DNA from: Sphingobacterium sp. R2
GTDB lineage: Bacteria; Bacteroidota; Bacteroidia; Sphingobacteriales; Sphingobacteriaceae
Assembly: GCF_040760075.1 (NCBI RefSeq)
Contig: NZ_CP142884.1
Span: 4,402,001 to 4,466,000 of the forward strand
DNA: 64,000 bases
Direction: 5' to 3'
This document shows, piece by piece, positions 8,182 through 18,095 of this stretch. The first letter of the stretch is position 1; the number at the start of each line of letters is the position of its first letter. Made by a program: the position numbers and the translations under genes. Under the pieces are notes generated by a model. The model was given only the letters and a program-made list of their open reading frames with translations. It ran no database searches and was not told where the DNA came from.

Positions 8182-11100
8182 ATGAATAATTTATTTTATT
8201 CAAAAGGGACCTTATGTCCCGTTGACAAAGGGAAAACTCTGAACCATTTATTAAAAATGAAACTGACAGGAATCTTATTGGCGACATCAATGATGGGCGC
8301 CTATGCTTCAAGCTCCGCTCAGATTACTTTACATGCCCAGAATACCAGGATTGAAACTGTGCTGGAAAGCATTACCAAACAGACTGGTATACATTTTATC
8401 TTTAAAGAAGGATTGCTGAAAAATGAAAAAGCAACAGTTGAAATCACAGATGTATCACTCGATAAGGCCTTGGATCAAATTTTCAAGAGTAGCGCTTTTT
8501 ATTACATGTTACATCGTGGCACAGTTGTCATCAAACGTAAGAATGGCGATGTTGCTCTGCCAGAACAAAGTACATCCAGCATATCCAACCTGCAGCAACA
8601 AGTCGTAAGAGGAAAAGTACATGATACGAAGGGAAATCTATTGAGTGCAGTCAGCATCTTGCTAAAAGGCTCCAACACTGGAACTTCATCGAATACGAAA
8701 GGAGAGTTTCAACTGACACTCCCCGATGGCAAAAAAGGAACCCTGATTTTTAGTGCAGTAGGATTCAAACAGCTTGAAATCCCGATTAACAATAAATCGG
8801 AGCTGAATGTTATCATGGACGCTGATGAAGTGGGACTTGATGAAGTTGTCGTCGTTGGCTTCTCCGAAGTAGACAAAAAACACATTGCATCTTCCGTATC
8901 CCAAATGGATATGGAGAAAATTAAAAATCGCCCAATTTTTAAAATGCAAGATGCTTTTTCTGGAACGATCCCAGGAGTCACAATGATGCGCGGAAACAGT
9001 ATGCCAGGAAGTGTTCCGGGTACCATCTCCATTCGCGGAATAAGTACCTTACAAAATGCAGATCCCTTGGTCATCGTCGACGGTATGGAACAGAGCATCC
9101 ACGACATTGACCCCAATCAGGTTAAAAGCATTACCGTTTTAAAAGATGCCGCCTCAGCCTCCATGTATGGTTCCCGTGGTGCAAATGGTGTTATCATCAT
9201 CGAAACGGAGCGTGGACAGACGGGACAATTTAAAGTCGTTACCAACAACTGGTTTGCAGTCAACAAACCGATTGATCTTCCGAAATTTGTCGGTGCTGTC
9301 GATTTCATGAAATTGCGAAACGAAACCTTAATCCAACAGGGGCAACCTGCAATCTACCCCGAAGAAACAATTAACCAATATGCCTCCGGAGAATTAAAGG
9401 AGGTCAATTGGCTCGATCAGGTCATGGAACGGACGTCGACAGCGATTAATAATAACGCGAGTATATCCGGGGGTGGTGGCGTTGGTACTTTTAATTTAAT
9501 GCTCGGCCATATAAAAGAAAATGGCCTCAATAAGATTGAAGGTACTCAAAAGTTTTCAGCCCGCTTCAATACGAATATTAACATTGCCGATAAATTTGTA
9601 TTAATGGCCGACTTCTACGCACACCGTTTGCAGGTCGATCGCCTTTTGGCAAACGATGATGGACACGGCCTCTATAAACAGGCTTGGCGGTTGAACCCAA
9701 CGCAACAAATTTTTTATGATTCTGAACTTCCCGAACACTATATTCTGCATAACAATATCAACCCCATCGCGTCTATAAAACATGGTGGTACAAAAAACAA
9801 TATGTATGATCGTAGTACCATCAATTTACGTCCAAAATATAACATCAACAGCAATCTCAATATCGAGGGAAACGTTTCCTACATGATTAACAAATCGGCC
9901 AATAAACAAAAAAGACTGACCTACAAGTTTTTTGATGAAAATGGCGCTCCGGCAGCAATTTGGGGAAATGATGTCAATGCCTCACAAGGTGTTAGTGAAA
10001 GCCAGCTCACCGCACGGATGCTGATTAACTTCAACAAGGAGCTCCGCCAGCACAAAGACAAAATTTATCTTACGGCAGGGTCAGAAGTGATGAATTATAC
10101 CTTCACCGATTTTAGAGAAATCAGCAAAGCTTCCTTTTTCGGTAAACTAAACTATTCTTTTAATAACCGCTATATTTTGGAGTTAACCGGACGTTCAGAC
10201 GGAAGTAGCAAGTTTGCCCCTGGCCATCGCTGGGGATTTTTTCCTTCGGGAGCTTTCGCCTGGAACTTACATAACGAAAATTTTTTCAAACGTATTCTTG
10301 AGTCGGGCGAGGTTAATAACGTTAAGGTAAGAGCATCTTATGGACTTATCGGAAACGAAAATGTAGCACCATACCTCTGGCAGGAATCTGTAAACACCTG
10401 GGGCTGGACAATACGTGTTCCCAATCCAAATTTCTCCTGGGAGAAACAGAAGCAATGGAACCTGGGCCTAGACGTCAATGCATTTAAAAATAGACTATCC
10501 TTTACTGCTGAACTTTATCATAAAAATTCATACGATCTTATTTATGATCAATTTGCCGTTCCTCCGCTCACGGGATCAAATAGTCTTGAATCTGCCGTCA
10601 ACATCGGCGCCGTGGAAAATAATGGTTGGGAACTATCTGCAAGCTGGTCAGACAAAAAGGACGATTTTTCGTATACCATCGGTGGAATGCTTTTTGACAA
10701 CCGCAACCGAATGCTCAAAGCTGGTTACAATGAAAACGATAGATTGATCTTTAAAGGCGATAATAACCGGATATGGTATAAAGGTGTCCCAATCAATAAC
10801 TATTATGGTTTCCAGTCTGACGGCTATTTCCAAACTCAAGCGGAAGTAGATGCAACTCCCGCTAAAATGCCAAATTCAAAACCTGGTGATATCCGCTATG
10901 TGGATAAAAATCAGGATGGTATTATCAACGATGAAGACCGAAGCTACCTGGCAGATCCCCTTCCCCATTATAACTATGCAATAAATCTAGATATTCGATA
11001 TAAAGGTTGGGATTTCTCCGCCCTGGGCCAGGGAATAGGAAAGCGCACGGGCCGCTTGATTGGGCAAGAAGCCTATCCGGTTTACGTTGACGGAAATAGT

Positions 11101-11466
11101 AACGACCTCGGTGCACCACGCGTTGAATATGTAGCAAACCATTGGAGTCCCGACAATCCGAATAGCCGTTTCCCACGTCTATGGACAGGCCCAAGCCCCA
11201 ATACGCTACTCAGTGATGTTTGGCTTAGCAACGCAGCCTTTTTCCGCATCAAGTCTCTTCAGCTTGGCTATACATTTCCTAAAATCGGCAAAAGCATAAA
11301 AAATTTTAGAATATATGTGAATGCACAAGATGTGTTCACGTTCACGAAATGGGAAGGCCTTGACCCCGAACGTATTGATGTCGATAGCCCTGGAACAAAT
11401 GATGGGAACGGAAATTATCCGCGTATGGCAACTTACAGTGTTGGATTGAGTGCGAGTATTTTTTAA
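8182..11466 (+). CDS. SusC/RagA-type TonB-dependent transporter with STN domain
   Basis: A 1094-residue outer-membrane transporter. In order: signal region (about 25-47), STN domain (about 50-115, TLHAQNTRIETVLESITKQT) that contacts FecR, a carboxypeptidase-regulatory-like domain (about 143-215), the TonB-box region (DEVVVVGF), the plug (about 235-340, with IRGISTLQNADPLVIVDGM and LKDAASASMYGSRGANGV), and a beta-barrel ending in aromatic SVGLSASIF. The STN domain links it to the sigma/anti-sigma pair upstream. It would import a ligand with the SusD encoded next. No polysaccharide hydrolase is nearby, so the substrate cannot be read from context. Confidence 0.95.
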   Translation: MNNLFYSKGTLCPVDKGKTLNHLLKMKLTGILLATSMMGAYASSSAQITLHAQNTRIETVLESITKQTGIHFIFKEGLLKNEKATVEITDVSLDKALDQIFKSSAFYYMLHRGTVVIKRKNGDVALPEQSTSSISNLQQQVVRGKVHDTKGNLLSAVSILLKGSNTGTSSNTKGEFQLTLPDGKKGTLIFSAVGFKQLEIPINNKSELNVIMDADEVGLDEVVVVGFSEVDKKHIASSVSQMDMEKIKNRPIFKMQDAFSGTIPGVTMMRGNSMPGSVPGTISIRGISTLQNADPLVIVDGMEQSIHDIDPNQVKSITVLKDAASASMYGSRGANGVIIIETERGQTGQFKVVTNNWFAVNKPIDLPKFVGAVDFMKLRNETLIQQGQPAIYPEETINQYASGELKEVNWLDQVMERTSTAINNNASISGGGGVGTFNLMLGHIKENGLNKIEGTQKFSARFNTNINIADKFVLMADFYAHRLQVDRLLANDDGHGLYKQAWRLNPTQQIFYDSELPEHYILHNNINPIASIKHGGTKNNMYDRSTINLRPKYNINSNLNIEGNVSYMINKSANKQKRLTYKFFDENGAPAAIWGNDVNASQGVSESQLTARMLINFNKELRQHKDKIYLTAGSEVMNYTFTDFREISKASFFGKLNYSFNNRYILELTGRSDGSSKFAPGHRWGFFPSGAFAWNLHNENFFKRILESGEVNNVKVRASYGLIGNENVAPYLWQESVNTWGWTIRVPNPNFSWEKQKQWNLGLDVNAFKNRLSFTAELYHKNSYDLIYDQFAVPPLTGSNSLESAVNIGAVENNGWELSASWSDKKDDFSYTIGGMLFDNRNRMLKAGYNENDRLIFKGDNNRIWYKGVPINNYYGFQSDGYFQTQAEVDATPAKMPNSKPGDIRYVDKNQDGIINDEDRSYLADPLPHYNYAINLDIRYKGWDFSALGQGIGKRTGRLIGQEAYPVYVDGNSNDLGAPRVEYVANHWSPDNPNSRFPRLWTGPSPNTLLSDVWLSNAAFFRIKSLQLGYTFPKIGKSIKNFRIYVNAQDVFTFTKWEGLDPERIDVDSPGTNDGNGNYPRMATYSVGLSASIF

Positions 11467-11476
11467 AACTATACTA

Positions 11477-13072
11477 ATGAAAAAGAAAATTTTAACCTTG
11501 ATAATTGCGCTAGCCACGTTAAGCAGCTGCGAAAAATTTCTGGATAAACGAGATCCTACCGCAACATCTTTCGACGAGTTCTTCAACACCGAAGAAGATC
11601 TGCGTCGGGTAGTATACAGTAGCTATTTGGATGTTTTTATGGAACCTGGTGATCGCCGTCTACTCTTTTATATGTTAGATGGCCGTAGCGATAACGCCTA
11701 TGCACGAATAGAGACAGACCACCATATGGTCATTGCCAATGGTAATATGACAAGCAATGCACGTTTGGCGGAGTATTATTGGACACTATATAATAAACAC
11801 GTCGGGCGGATCAATACTTACATCGCTAATATTGATATTCCCTATGTGGAAAATGAGTCGATACGACAAAAATATAAAGCGATCTTGGAGGCATTGCGCA
11901 TCTGGCATTATTTCAGAATCACTGAAGTTTGGGGTGATGTGCCTTTTGTCCTCGTACCAGTTACGCTTGAAGAAGCTACGCCTCAAGTAACACCCAAAGC
12001 TGAAATACTGAACAAACTATTTGAAATGAGCAACGATGTGGCAAACAGGCTCCCTGAAAATGAAGGTACTACAAACGCCTATATGTTCAACAAATACTCC
12101 TTCAAAACATTGATCATGCGATACGCTCTCTATAATGGACGTTATGATCTTGCCGCAACGCTTGCGAAAGAAATAATGGATAGTGGAAAATACCAACTTC
12201 ACCCTCAATATGCTAACCTATTCAATTATCAGGCAGATAAAACCAATAAGGAATTTATCATCAAATTTGACATGGAAAGCCACAATAACTCTGCTACAAA
12301 TTCTTTTGAGCATCTTGCGCCACAATATAAGACTGGAAATGGACAATCTTATGTTGTTCCTTTGAAGTCGTTGGTCGATAGTTATTGGACACTACAAGGG
12401 CGGCCAATCGATAAATGCCCATTACACAGTAAGCAGGAATATGAGCTCAACCCCAAATTAAATCGTGATCCACGATATGCTGCTAGCATTTTTGGACAGG
12501 GCGACCTATTCAACAATGAGAAAATAGATATTTATGATTCAAAGAGTCTGTTCTATTATCAAAATTTGCGAAGCAGCCGATCTGGTTATTGGTTTAAGAA
12601 ATTTGTCGATGAAGCTGATGCATTTCGGACGGGCGGAAATATGTACTTTCCTCTGGCTCGTTATGCTGAAGTATTATTGACCTATGCGGAAGCCAAAATT
12701 ATGTTAAATAATGTAGATGAATTAGCAAAAAGCTGTATCAATCAGATTCGACAACGTGCAGGACTTGATATGCGTATAGCGGATGTCAATTTAACGGTAA
12801 AATCTCAACAGGAATGGATCGACTTAATTCGCAATGAGCGAAGGGTCGAATTTGCCGGTGAAGGCCTGCGCTATAGTGATATCCTACGATGGAAAATAGC
12901 AGAAGCGGTTCTTAATCAACCTGCATTGGGTCATATGCGACAACGTACAGACGGTACACCTGATGTGCTTAAAATTGAAGACAGAAAATTTTTGACACAT
13001 CAATACCTCTGGCCCTTCCATGAGAGTAGCTTTCAAGTCGAACCTAACCTAATCCAAAATCCAGGGTATTAA
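11477..13072 (+). CDS. SusD/RagB-family surface lipoprotein
   Basis: A 531-residue substrate-binding lipoprotein. I chose the ATG at 11477, which gives MKKKILTLIIALATLSSC with a clean lipobox; an upstream in-frame start would overlap susC and spoil the signal. SusD features include EKFLDKRDPT after the Cys, a TPR-like core (LEALRIWHYFRITEVWGDVP) and the C-terminal block LIRNERRVEFAGEGLRYSDI followed by LRW. It caps the SusC at 8182 and is co-transcribed with it (10-bp gap). Confidence 0.95.
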   Translation: MKKKILTLIIALATLSSCEKFLDKRDPTATSFDEFFNTEEDLRRVVYSSYLDVFMEPGDRRLLFYMLDGRSDNAYARIETDHHMVIANGNMTSNARLAEYYWTLYNKHVGRINTYIANIDIPYVENESIRQKYKAILEALRIWHYFRITEVWGDVPFVLVPVTLEEATPQVTPKAEILNKLFEMSNDVANRLPENEGTTNAYMFNKYSFKTLIMRYALYNGRYDLAATLAKEIMDSGKYQLHPQYANLFNYQADKTNKEFIIKFDMESHNNSATNSFEHLAPQYKTGNGQSYVVPLKSLVDSYWTLQGRPIDKCPLHSKQEYELNPKLNRDPRYAASIFGQGDLFNNEKIDIYDSKSLFYYQNLRSSRSGYWFKKFVDEADAFRTGGNMYFPLARYAEVLLTYAEAKIMLNNVDELAKSCINQIRQRAGLDMRIADVNLTVKSQQEWIDLIRNERRVEFAGEGLRYSDILRWKIAEAVLNQPALGHMRQRTDGTPDVLKIEDRKFLTHQYLWPFHESSFQVEPNLIQNPGY

Positions 13073-13278
13073 GGGAACTATAACCTTTTAGATTATTTTT
13101 CAATGATTTATCGATTAACTTTCGTTATATACTGCAATTTTTTATTCTTTCAGACTGCCTTCCTTAAGCATTTATTTTGTACGCAGTAATGGTAACTCAG
13201 CTTTTTTTAATTTTTTTAAAACTAAATAGGGTTTGATATTGTATTAATAGTACTTTTCAAAAATAGGTAGTAATTAGG

Positions 13279-13312
13279 AACCTTGAGATCCTCCCAGACT
13301 CAAGGTTTTTTT
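13279..13312 (+). terminator. Rho-independent terminator
   Basis: A 9-bp perfect stem (13279-13287 with 13299-13307, overlapping the T-run) encloses an 11-base loop and runs into seven Ts. It closes the sigma-fecR-susC-susD unit. Confidence 0.8.
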
Positions 13313-13314
13313 AT

Positions 13315-13640
13315 TCCTCATAGCCCAACTCTTCAAGAATAATAGCAAGTTCAACGGTTGTCAACCAGCTCGTATTTTTGCATAGCATTTGCCATTGCGA
13401 AAATCTAAATCCATTATGAAAAAGCGATCAATCATAATTTGCAGGATTAAATCGCCATGCAAAACAGACACCACAACAGCTTCCTTTTGACCTCACACGT
13501 TACATTCAAACTGGATATCCTTTTTTAAAAATATGAAGGATTTACCAGTGTTTACTATACAATTGGATGGATGAGTCTAGGAATTGCCTTTAGTTTACTA
13601 ATGAATGAACCATACAGACAAGTAAATTGAACCGCAGAAG
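13315..13640. other. Intergenic region with gene debris
   Basis: Between the terminator and the aldo/keto reductase gene two short protein-like stretches survive. On the minus strand 13316-13430 reads NGFRFSQWQMLCKNTSWLTT, then VELAIILEELGYEE and a stop. On the plus strand 13530-13631 reads KYEGFTSVYYTIGWMSLGIA followed by FSLLMNEPYRQVN and a stop, like the end of a membrane protein. Neither has a plausible start. They are best read as tails of lost genes. Confidence 0.3.
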
Positions 13641-13695
13641 AAAGTAACCTTATTGTTAAATCGGGACCTTTGTATAATAACATTAAATCAATCAA

Positions 13696-14667
13696 ATGTC
13701 TGAAATCACTAAAATTCAATTGGGCCAAAACGGTCCCACGGTTTCAAAACTTGGCCTGGGATGTATGCGGATGTCATCAATATGGGGTAGCGCGATACCC
13801 GATGAAACCGAAAGCATTTTAACTATCCATCAAGCATTGGACAGCGGGATCAACTTCCTGAATACGGGAGATTTTTATGGCGCAGGCCACAATGAAATGC
13901 TTATTGGGAAAGCCATTAAGGGAAGACGGGACGATGCTTTCATCAGTGTCAAATTCGGGGCTATTTTCCACAACGGCCAATGGATCGGCTTGGATCTTCG
14001 TCCTGTAGCGATCAAGAATTTTGTCAACTATTCGTTGACACGTTTGGGTATTGAAACTATCGACTTATATCAACCTTCTAGAATGGACGACAGTGTGCCT
14101 ATAGAAGACATTATCGGAACGATTGCCGGTTTGGTAGATGAAGGAAAAGTACGTCATATAGGCGTATCGGAAATCACCGCCGATCAACTCCGTAAAGCCA
14201 ACAGCGTTTATCCCATCAGTGCACTGGAGATCGGTTATTCTTTGGCCGACCGTCAGATCGAAGTTGAGCTATTGCCTACAGCTAAAGAACTAGGGATTGG
14301 TGTAGTGGCATTTGCCAATACGGCCGAGGGACTGTTAACCGGTGACCTGAAAGCTCCAATTTCTGCCGATGACCATCGAAATCACTTTTCCCGTTTTCAG
14401 GGTAATAACCTAATCCATAATCTTGAAAAAGTGGAAGTATTAAAAGAAGTTGCTCAACGTAAAAATGTCACCCCTACACAACTCGCGATCGCATGGGTAA
14501 AAGAACAGGGCGACAATATAATGCCACTGGTGAGCATGAGCCGTAGATCAAGAATACCCGAAAATATTGACGCGATGGAAATTGTATTTAGCCCAGAGGA
14601 ATTGAAAATTTTAAACACTACATTTGCAATAGGTGCTATTAAAGGTGGTACTTACTTACAAAGATAA
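13696..14667 (+). CDS. Aldo/keto reductase
   Basis: A 323-residue TIM-barrel oxidoreductase, expected to use NADPH on carbonyl compounds. Family segments are LGLGCMRMS near the start, FYG (Tyr61), SVKFG (Lys86), the DLYQPSRMD strand, and GKVRHIGVSE. Oddities are that the usual catalytic Asp position is Asn (LNTGDFYG, Asn56) and the His position carries Gln-Pro (YQPSR), as in the QPxR branch of the family. Activity may therefore differ from classical members. It abuts the AraC gene with no spacer, suggesting a two-gene operon. Confidence 0.9.
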   Translation: MSEITKIQLGQNGPTVSKLGLGCMRMSSIWGSAIPDETESILTIHQALDSGINFLNTGDFYGAGHNEMLIGKAIKGRRDDAFISVKFGAIFHNGQWIGLDLRPVAIKNFVNYSLTRLGIETIDLYQPSRMDDSVPIEDIIGTIAGLVDEGKVRHIGVSEITADQLRKANSVYPISALEIGYSLADRQIEVELLPTAKELGIGVVAFANTAEGLLTGDLKAPISADDHRNHFSRFQGNNLIHNLEKVEVLKEVAQRKNVTPTQLAIAWVKEQGDNIMPLVSMSRRSRIPENIDAMEIVFSPEELKILNTTFAIGAIKGGTYLQR

Positions 14668-15516
14668 ATGGAAAGTCCAGCAGAAATACTTCCCGGCGTG
14701 ATATTCTACTCTTACCTTTCTTCTCAAAAGAAGGAGAAAGCATGCGTCTGGAACCACCATACCCTGGTACTACAGGTGTCGGGCCAGATGGTTGTCGAAA
14801 CCGCTGAGCAACATGTAAAGATATCTGCCGGAGAAGTATTGCTAATTCACAAAAATCAGCTGGGAACCTTGAATAAAACCCCGGAGCCAAATGGTTACTA
14901 TGAAACTATCGTCATATCGCTACAAGAAAATCTGATGCGTCAGATAGCGCTAGAGGAAAAAATAGAGGCTCAGGGTAAATACATCGGACTTCCAAACATA
15001 TGCCTGCCCAATAATGCGTTTATCAAAGGTTATTTCCAGTCGGTGATTCCCTATGCGCGAAGTGCTGGTGATGAAATGACTGATGAGATGGGTCTTTTAA
15101 AGGTAAAAGAAGGCATCAAGCTGATACTGATCGCTGTTCCAGCACTGCGTAACTTTTTGTTCGATTTCTCAGAACCTCATAAGATAGATCTAGAAAAATT
15201 TATGCTGAGCAATTTTCATTTCAATGTCCCGATCGAGAAATTTGCACAACTCACCGGAAGAAGCCTTTCGGGATACAAAAGGGATTTTCAAAAGACCTTC
15301 GGTATGCCTCCACGCAGGTGGTTACAGGATAAGAGACTGATTGAAGCCTGGCATTTAATTGAAAGAAAAAACAAAAAGCCATCCGCGATCTATCTCGATC
15401 TCGGATTTGAGACCCTGTCGCATTTTTCTAACGCCTTTAAAAAGAAATTTGGCAAAGCGCCAACTGTAATCGGATGGAAAGCTGATAAAATGATACCTTC
15501 CAAGGCGATAAGATAA
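14668..15516 (+). CDS. AraC-family transcriptional regulator
   Basis: A 282-residue regulator. An N-terminal cupin-like sensor (about 15-110, HHTLVLQVSGQMVVETAEQH) is followed by the two-helix-turn-helix domain (about 185-278; motifs FNVPIEKFAQLTGRSLSGYK and YLDLGFETLSHFSNAFKKKF). It starts at the base after the reductase stop codon, so the two are translated from one message. It probably controls the reductase or a nearby stress response. The layout resembles ExsA/VirF-type regulators with a sensor domain of unknown ligand. Confidence 0.9.
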   Translation: MESPAEILPGVIFYSYLSSQKKEKACVWNHHTLVLQVSGQMVVETAEQHVKISAGEVLLIHKNQLGTLNKTPEPNGYYETIVISLQENLMRQIALEEKIEAQGKYIGLPNICLPNNAFIKGYFQSVIPYARSAGDEMTDEMGLLKVKEGIKLILIAVPALRNFLFDFSEPHKIDLEKFMLSNFHFNVPIEKFAQLTGRSLSGYKRDFQKTFGMPPRRWLQDKRLIEAWHLIERKNKKPSAIYLDLGFETLSHFSNAFKKKFGKAPTVIGWKADKMIPSKAIR

Positions 15517-15570
15517 AATTGATAATACCTCAACGAAGGGTTCATTTGCAGGTGTTTTATTCCGAGTAGT

Positions 15571-16659
15571 TTATTCAGAGCCAAAAAGCCTTTTCCACCA
15601 CTTCCGCCCCGCTTTTGGCAAGTTGCTGTCATACGCAGTAATTTTTCCCTCCCCCATTATTTCTGTAACGTACATAATTAAATCGTCCACCATTGGTGAA
15701 AAATTTCTGTACTGTTTATGTTGAACTTTTATAATTTGATATGATTGCTTAGCTATCTCGTCTGATGAACTGTTTGCGTTAATAATTATCCTGCAAAGTT
15801 GTTCAATACAATCTCTTACAATATTAATGTTATCTGTTCCATTTATTATACTCTCAAGGATTTCGAGAGCCTTAGTATTTTCACCGGTCTCAACATATAA
15901 CTCTGACAATTGTCGGTTATAGATATCGTTTAGAAAATCTTTATCATTTTTTTTAAGTGTCAATTTAAACGATTCAATTTCTAAAACCTTATCGTTTGCA
16001 TACTTCGCGTATGTTCTATATAAACTTAATTCATCACAAGTCCAGGCCCTTTCTTGATCGATCCATTCAGGTAGTTTCTTCAAAAATAGTTCTCGTTCAT
16101 TTGTCGAATAGAGAAAATACAGCTGGTCTTGAATTGGAAATTTGTAACATCTGAAGTAGGATTTTTTATGTTCTTTCCAATCGTCAATGTCTTCTTGCGA
16201 ATAAATACAACTGTCTTCCGCTTCTCCAATGTACTGTAACAATTCTTTTTTCTCCTGGTTGTCAGCAGTTTTTAAATATTGGTAGGATTCTTTAATTCCT
16301 GCCGAAACCAAATATTCGCCATCAAATCCAATTGCGCTGTCAAAATCAATATTTTTAGCTTCAAAAAACAACCAAACGGTTTCTGGTAAATTGAAAAGTG
16401 CCAGTATGAAGGCGCAGAAATATAAATTGTCAACTTCTCCGTCTTTTCCATATTTTCGCCATTCCTTTTCTTCGGTAAATAGATATTTAACGATTTCATA
16501 GTCCGTTTGTTTAAGGTCATTATAAATCGCAATATTGAGTCGTAACCGCTCATAGTGTTTTGAATCTATTGCATCTTTGTCAAATCGATAATTGTATAAC
16601 AATTTTGGATTCTGTCGAACTAAATCGAGTTCAGTTTTATATTTGTCTACTACTGTCAA
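15571..16659 (-). CDS. Hypothetical protein (362 aa), helical-repeat-like
   Basis: A soluble, acidic protein without signal peptide. The second half has TPR-like helices (RQLSELYVETGENTKALEIL followed by ESIINGTDN), and the whole is rich in aromatic and charged residues, as in cytoplasmic helical-repeat adaptors. The C-terminus ends in WWKRLFG. No enzyme motif is visible and I do not recognise the family. It is convergent with the AraC gene. Confidence 0.55.
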   Translation of the reverse strand: MTVVDKYKTELDLVRQNPKLLYNYRFDKDAIDSKHYERLRLNIAIYNDLKQTDYEIVKYLFTEEKEWRKYGKDGEVDNLYFCAFILALFNLPETVWLFFEAKNIDFDSAIGFDGEYLVSAGIKESYQYLKTADNQEKKELLQYIGEAEDSCIYSQEDIDDWKEHKKSYFRCYKFPIQDQLYFLYSTNERELFLKKLPEWIDQERAWTCDELSLYRTYAKYANDKVLEIESFKLTLKKNDKDFLNDIYNRQLSELYVETGENTKALEILESIINGTDNINIVRDCIEQLCRIIINANSSSDEIAKQSYQIIKVQHKQYRNFSPMVDDLIMYVTEIMGEGKITAYDSNLPKAGRKWWKRLFGSE

Positions 16660-16726
16660 GGTGTGGTGGTGTTATTGAATATAGCTTTCAAATATACGCA
16701 ATTTAACAAATTAGAAAATAGATGCT

Positions 16727-17079
16727 ATGTGGATATTTCGGGCGTTTAAAACTTCATTCCTCCCCTTCTTTCAGCTTGACAGAAAAGAAACGGATAAAGC
16801 TAATCTAAAGGAGGCTAAGCTACTATAGCATGAAGAAGCGTTGAAGAAAATTGATTTTTTAAAAAACCTTCCTGAAGCAAATAGGCAAATCTATAGTTAC
16901 CATAATGACCGATACCCAGCCGATGAAGAAATTCTGTTTACCATTGAGTGGGATAGCTTCTTCTTTCTCATAGCAATGGACCTTAAAAAAATGATCAGCT
17001 TATCGCTAGCGATTTGTTTGAGGGTTTTCTATGTAATGACAAGACTGATCATGATTGGGAATATACCGTTGGGATATAA
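16727..17079 (+). pseudogene. Broken small gene with nonsense and frameshift
   Basis: From the ATG at 16727 (MWIFRAFKTSFLPFFQLDRK) the frame reaches a TAG at 16826-16828, where a Gln codon is likely (CAG to TAG). It continues in frame through HEEALKKIDFLKNLPEANRQ and DEEILFTIEWDSFFFLIAMD to an A7 run near 16985. One extra A there restores NDQLIASDLFEGFLCNDKTD followed by HDWEYTVGI and a TAA at 17077. Repaired, it would encode about 117 residues. The function is unknown. Confidence 0.55.
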
Positions 17080-17396
17080 AATAACCATTAAATGAATGAA
17101 ATCTGAGTGTATAAAATCATGATGGAAACCAGTTTATCCAGATAGTTATAAAAGTTGCTGAGATATCGATCTTCCCGCATCTGCATAATGCAGCTATCAC
17201 AAAAGACAAAATTTCAATACCCGGCATAATTTTTACAGATTAGCTGATCCCGTCAATTTTCGATGGACTGTAAAGTCAAAACTTAATCATGATCAATATT
17301 TTTTCAAATGTTTATTTTTAGTTTTGAAATTAAAGTTTTACAATATTGGACAATTGATATAAAGGTGAACCGAAAATGCCTGATTGCGATCTTTAG
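17080..17396. other. Intergenic region, possible gene tail
   Basis: A 317-bp gap. The plus strand is open for 42 codons from 17115 to a TAG at 17241 (GNQFIQIVIKVAEISIFPHL is part of it). There is no start and I recognise no family, so it may be another gene remnant. Nothing else is visible here. Confidence 0.25.
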
Positions 17397-18095
17397 ATGA
17401 ATAGATACATTATGAATATAAAAATTTTAATTTTGCTGGTAGGTTCTTTGATTTCCTCTAATAAATCTCCGTCGCAAGTTAGAACCGATAATCCTTTCCG
17501 GTCCGAACTTGACCATGCTGTCGATCGAGCGGCACTGCAATATATGTCAGACAGTACCTCCAACGGTCTTAACATTGGAATTATATACAAAGGAAAAATC
17601 TCCAGTTACCATTATTGTGAAAATGTAAAGGTTAGCGGTAAGTTACCATCTGATGATCTATATTATAATATCGGATCAATCGCAAAAACGTCCACAGGTA
17701 CGCTACTTGCCCAAGGTTATACCAAAGATCGTAAGCCACAATTATATGTCAACTTAGAAGGTTATTACATAGGGCCAAGCATGAACGGTACAATGCGTGA
17801 TCTGATTGGCTATGTTAAAGCCCAGGCGGACGAGCGTGATCCGGCAATTCATTTTTCCCACCAACTGACTTTGACTGGTTCAAACGGCTTCGCTATTTGG
17901 CTAAACTGGATGTATAATACCGAAAACGGTATCCATTATTTTTACCATAACGGAAATACAAAATTGGGCTTTAACAGTTTATGTACTATTTATATTGCGC
18001 AACAATTGGGATTATTTATTATCGCTAATGATGTGCATAATTCACAAAAAATCGGGCAGATGCAAAATATTATTTTTAATGCTGTTAATCAATAG
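17397..18095 (+). pseudogene. Serine hydrolase (beta-lactamase class C-like) with large internal deletion
   Basis: The N-terminal ~100 residues match the start of a penicillin-binding/class C serine hydrolase: signal peptide, GLNIGIIYKGKIS, then YYNIGSIAKT, which carries the SxxK nucleophile. The C-terminal ~125 residues match the end of the same family (YVNLEGYYIGPSMNGTMRDL and HYFYHNGNTKLGFNS). The middle, including the second catalytic motif (YxN) and the HTSGLP region, is missing. The join falls after TGTLLAQ, and the frame is kept. The 232-residue product is about half the normal size and should be inactive. Confidence 0.7.
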
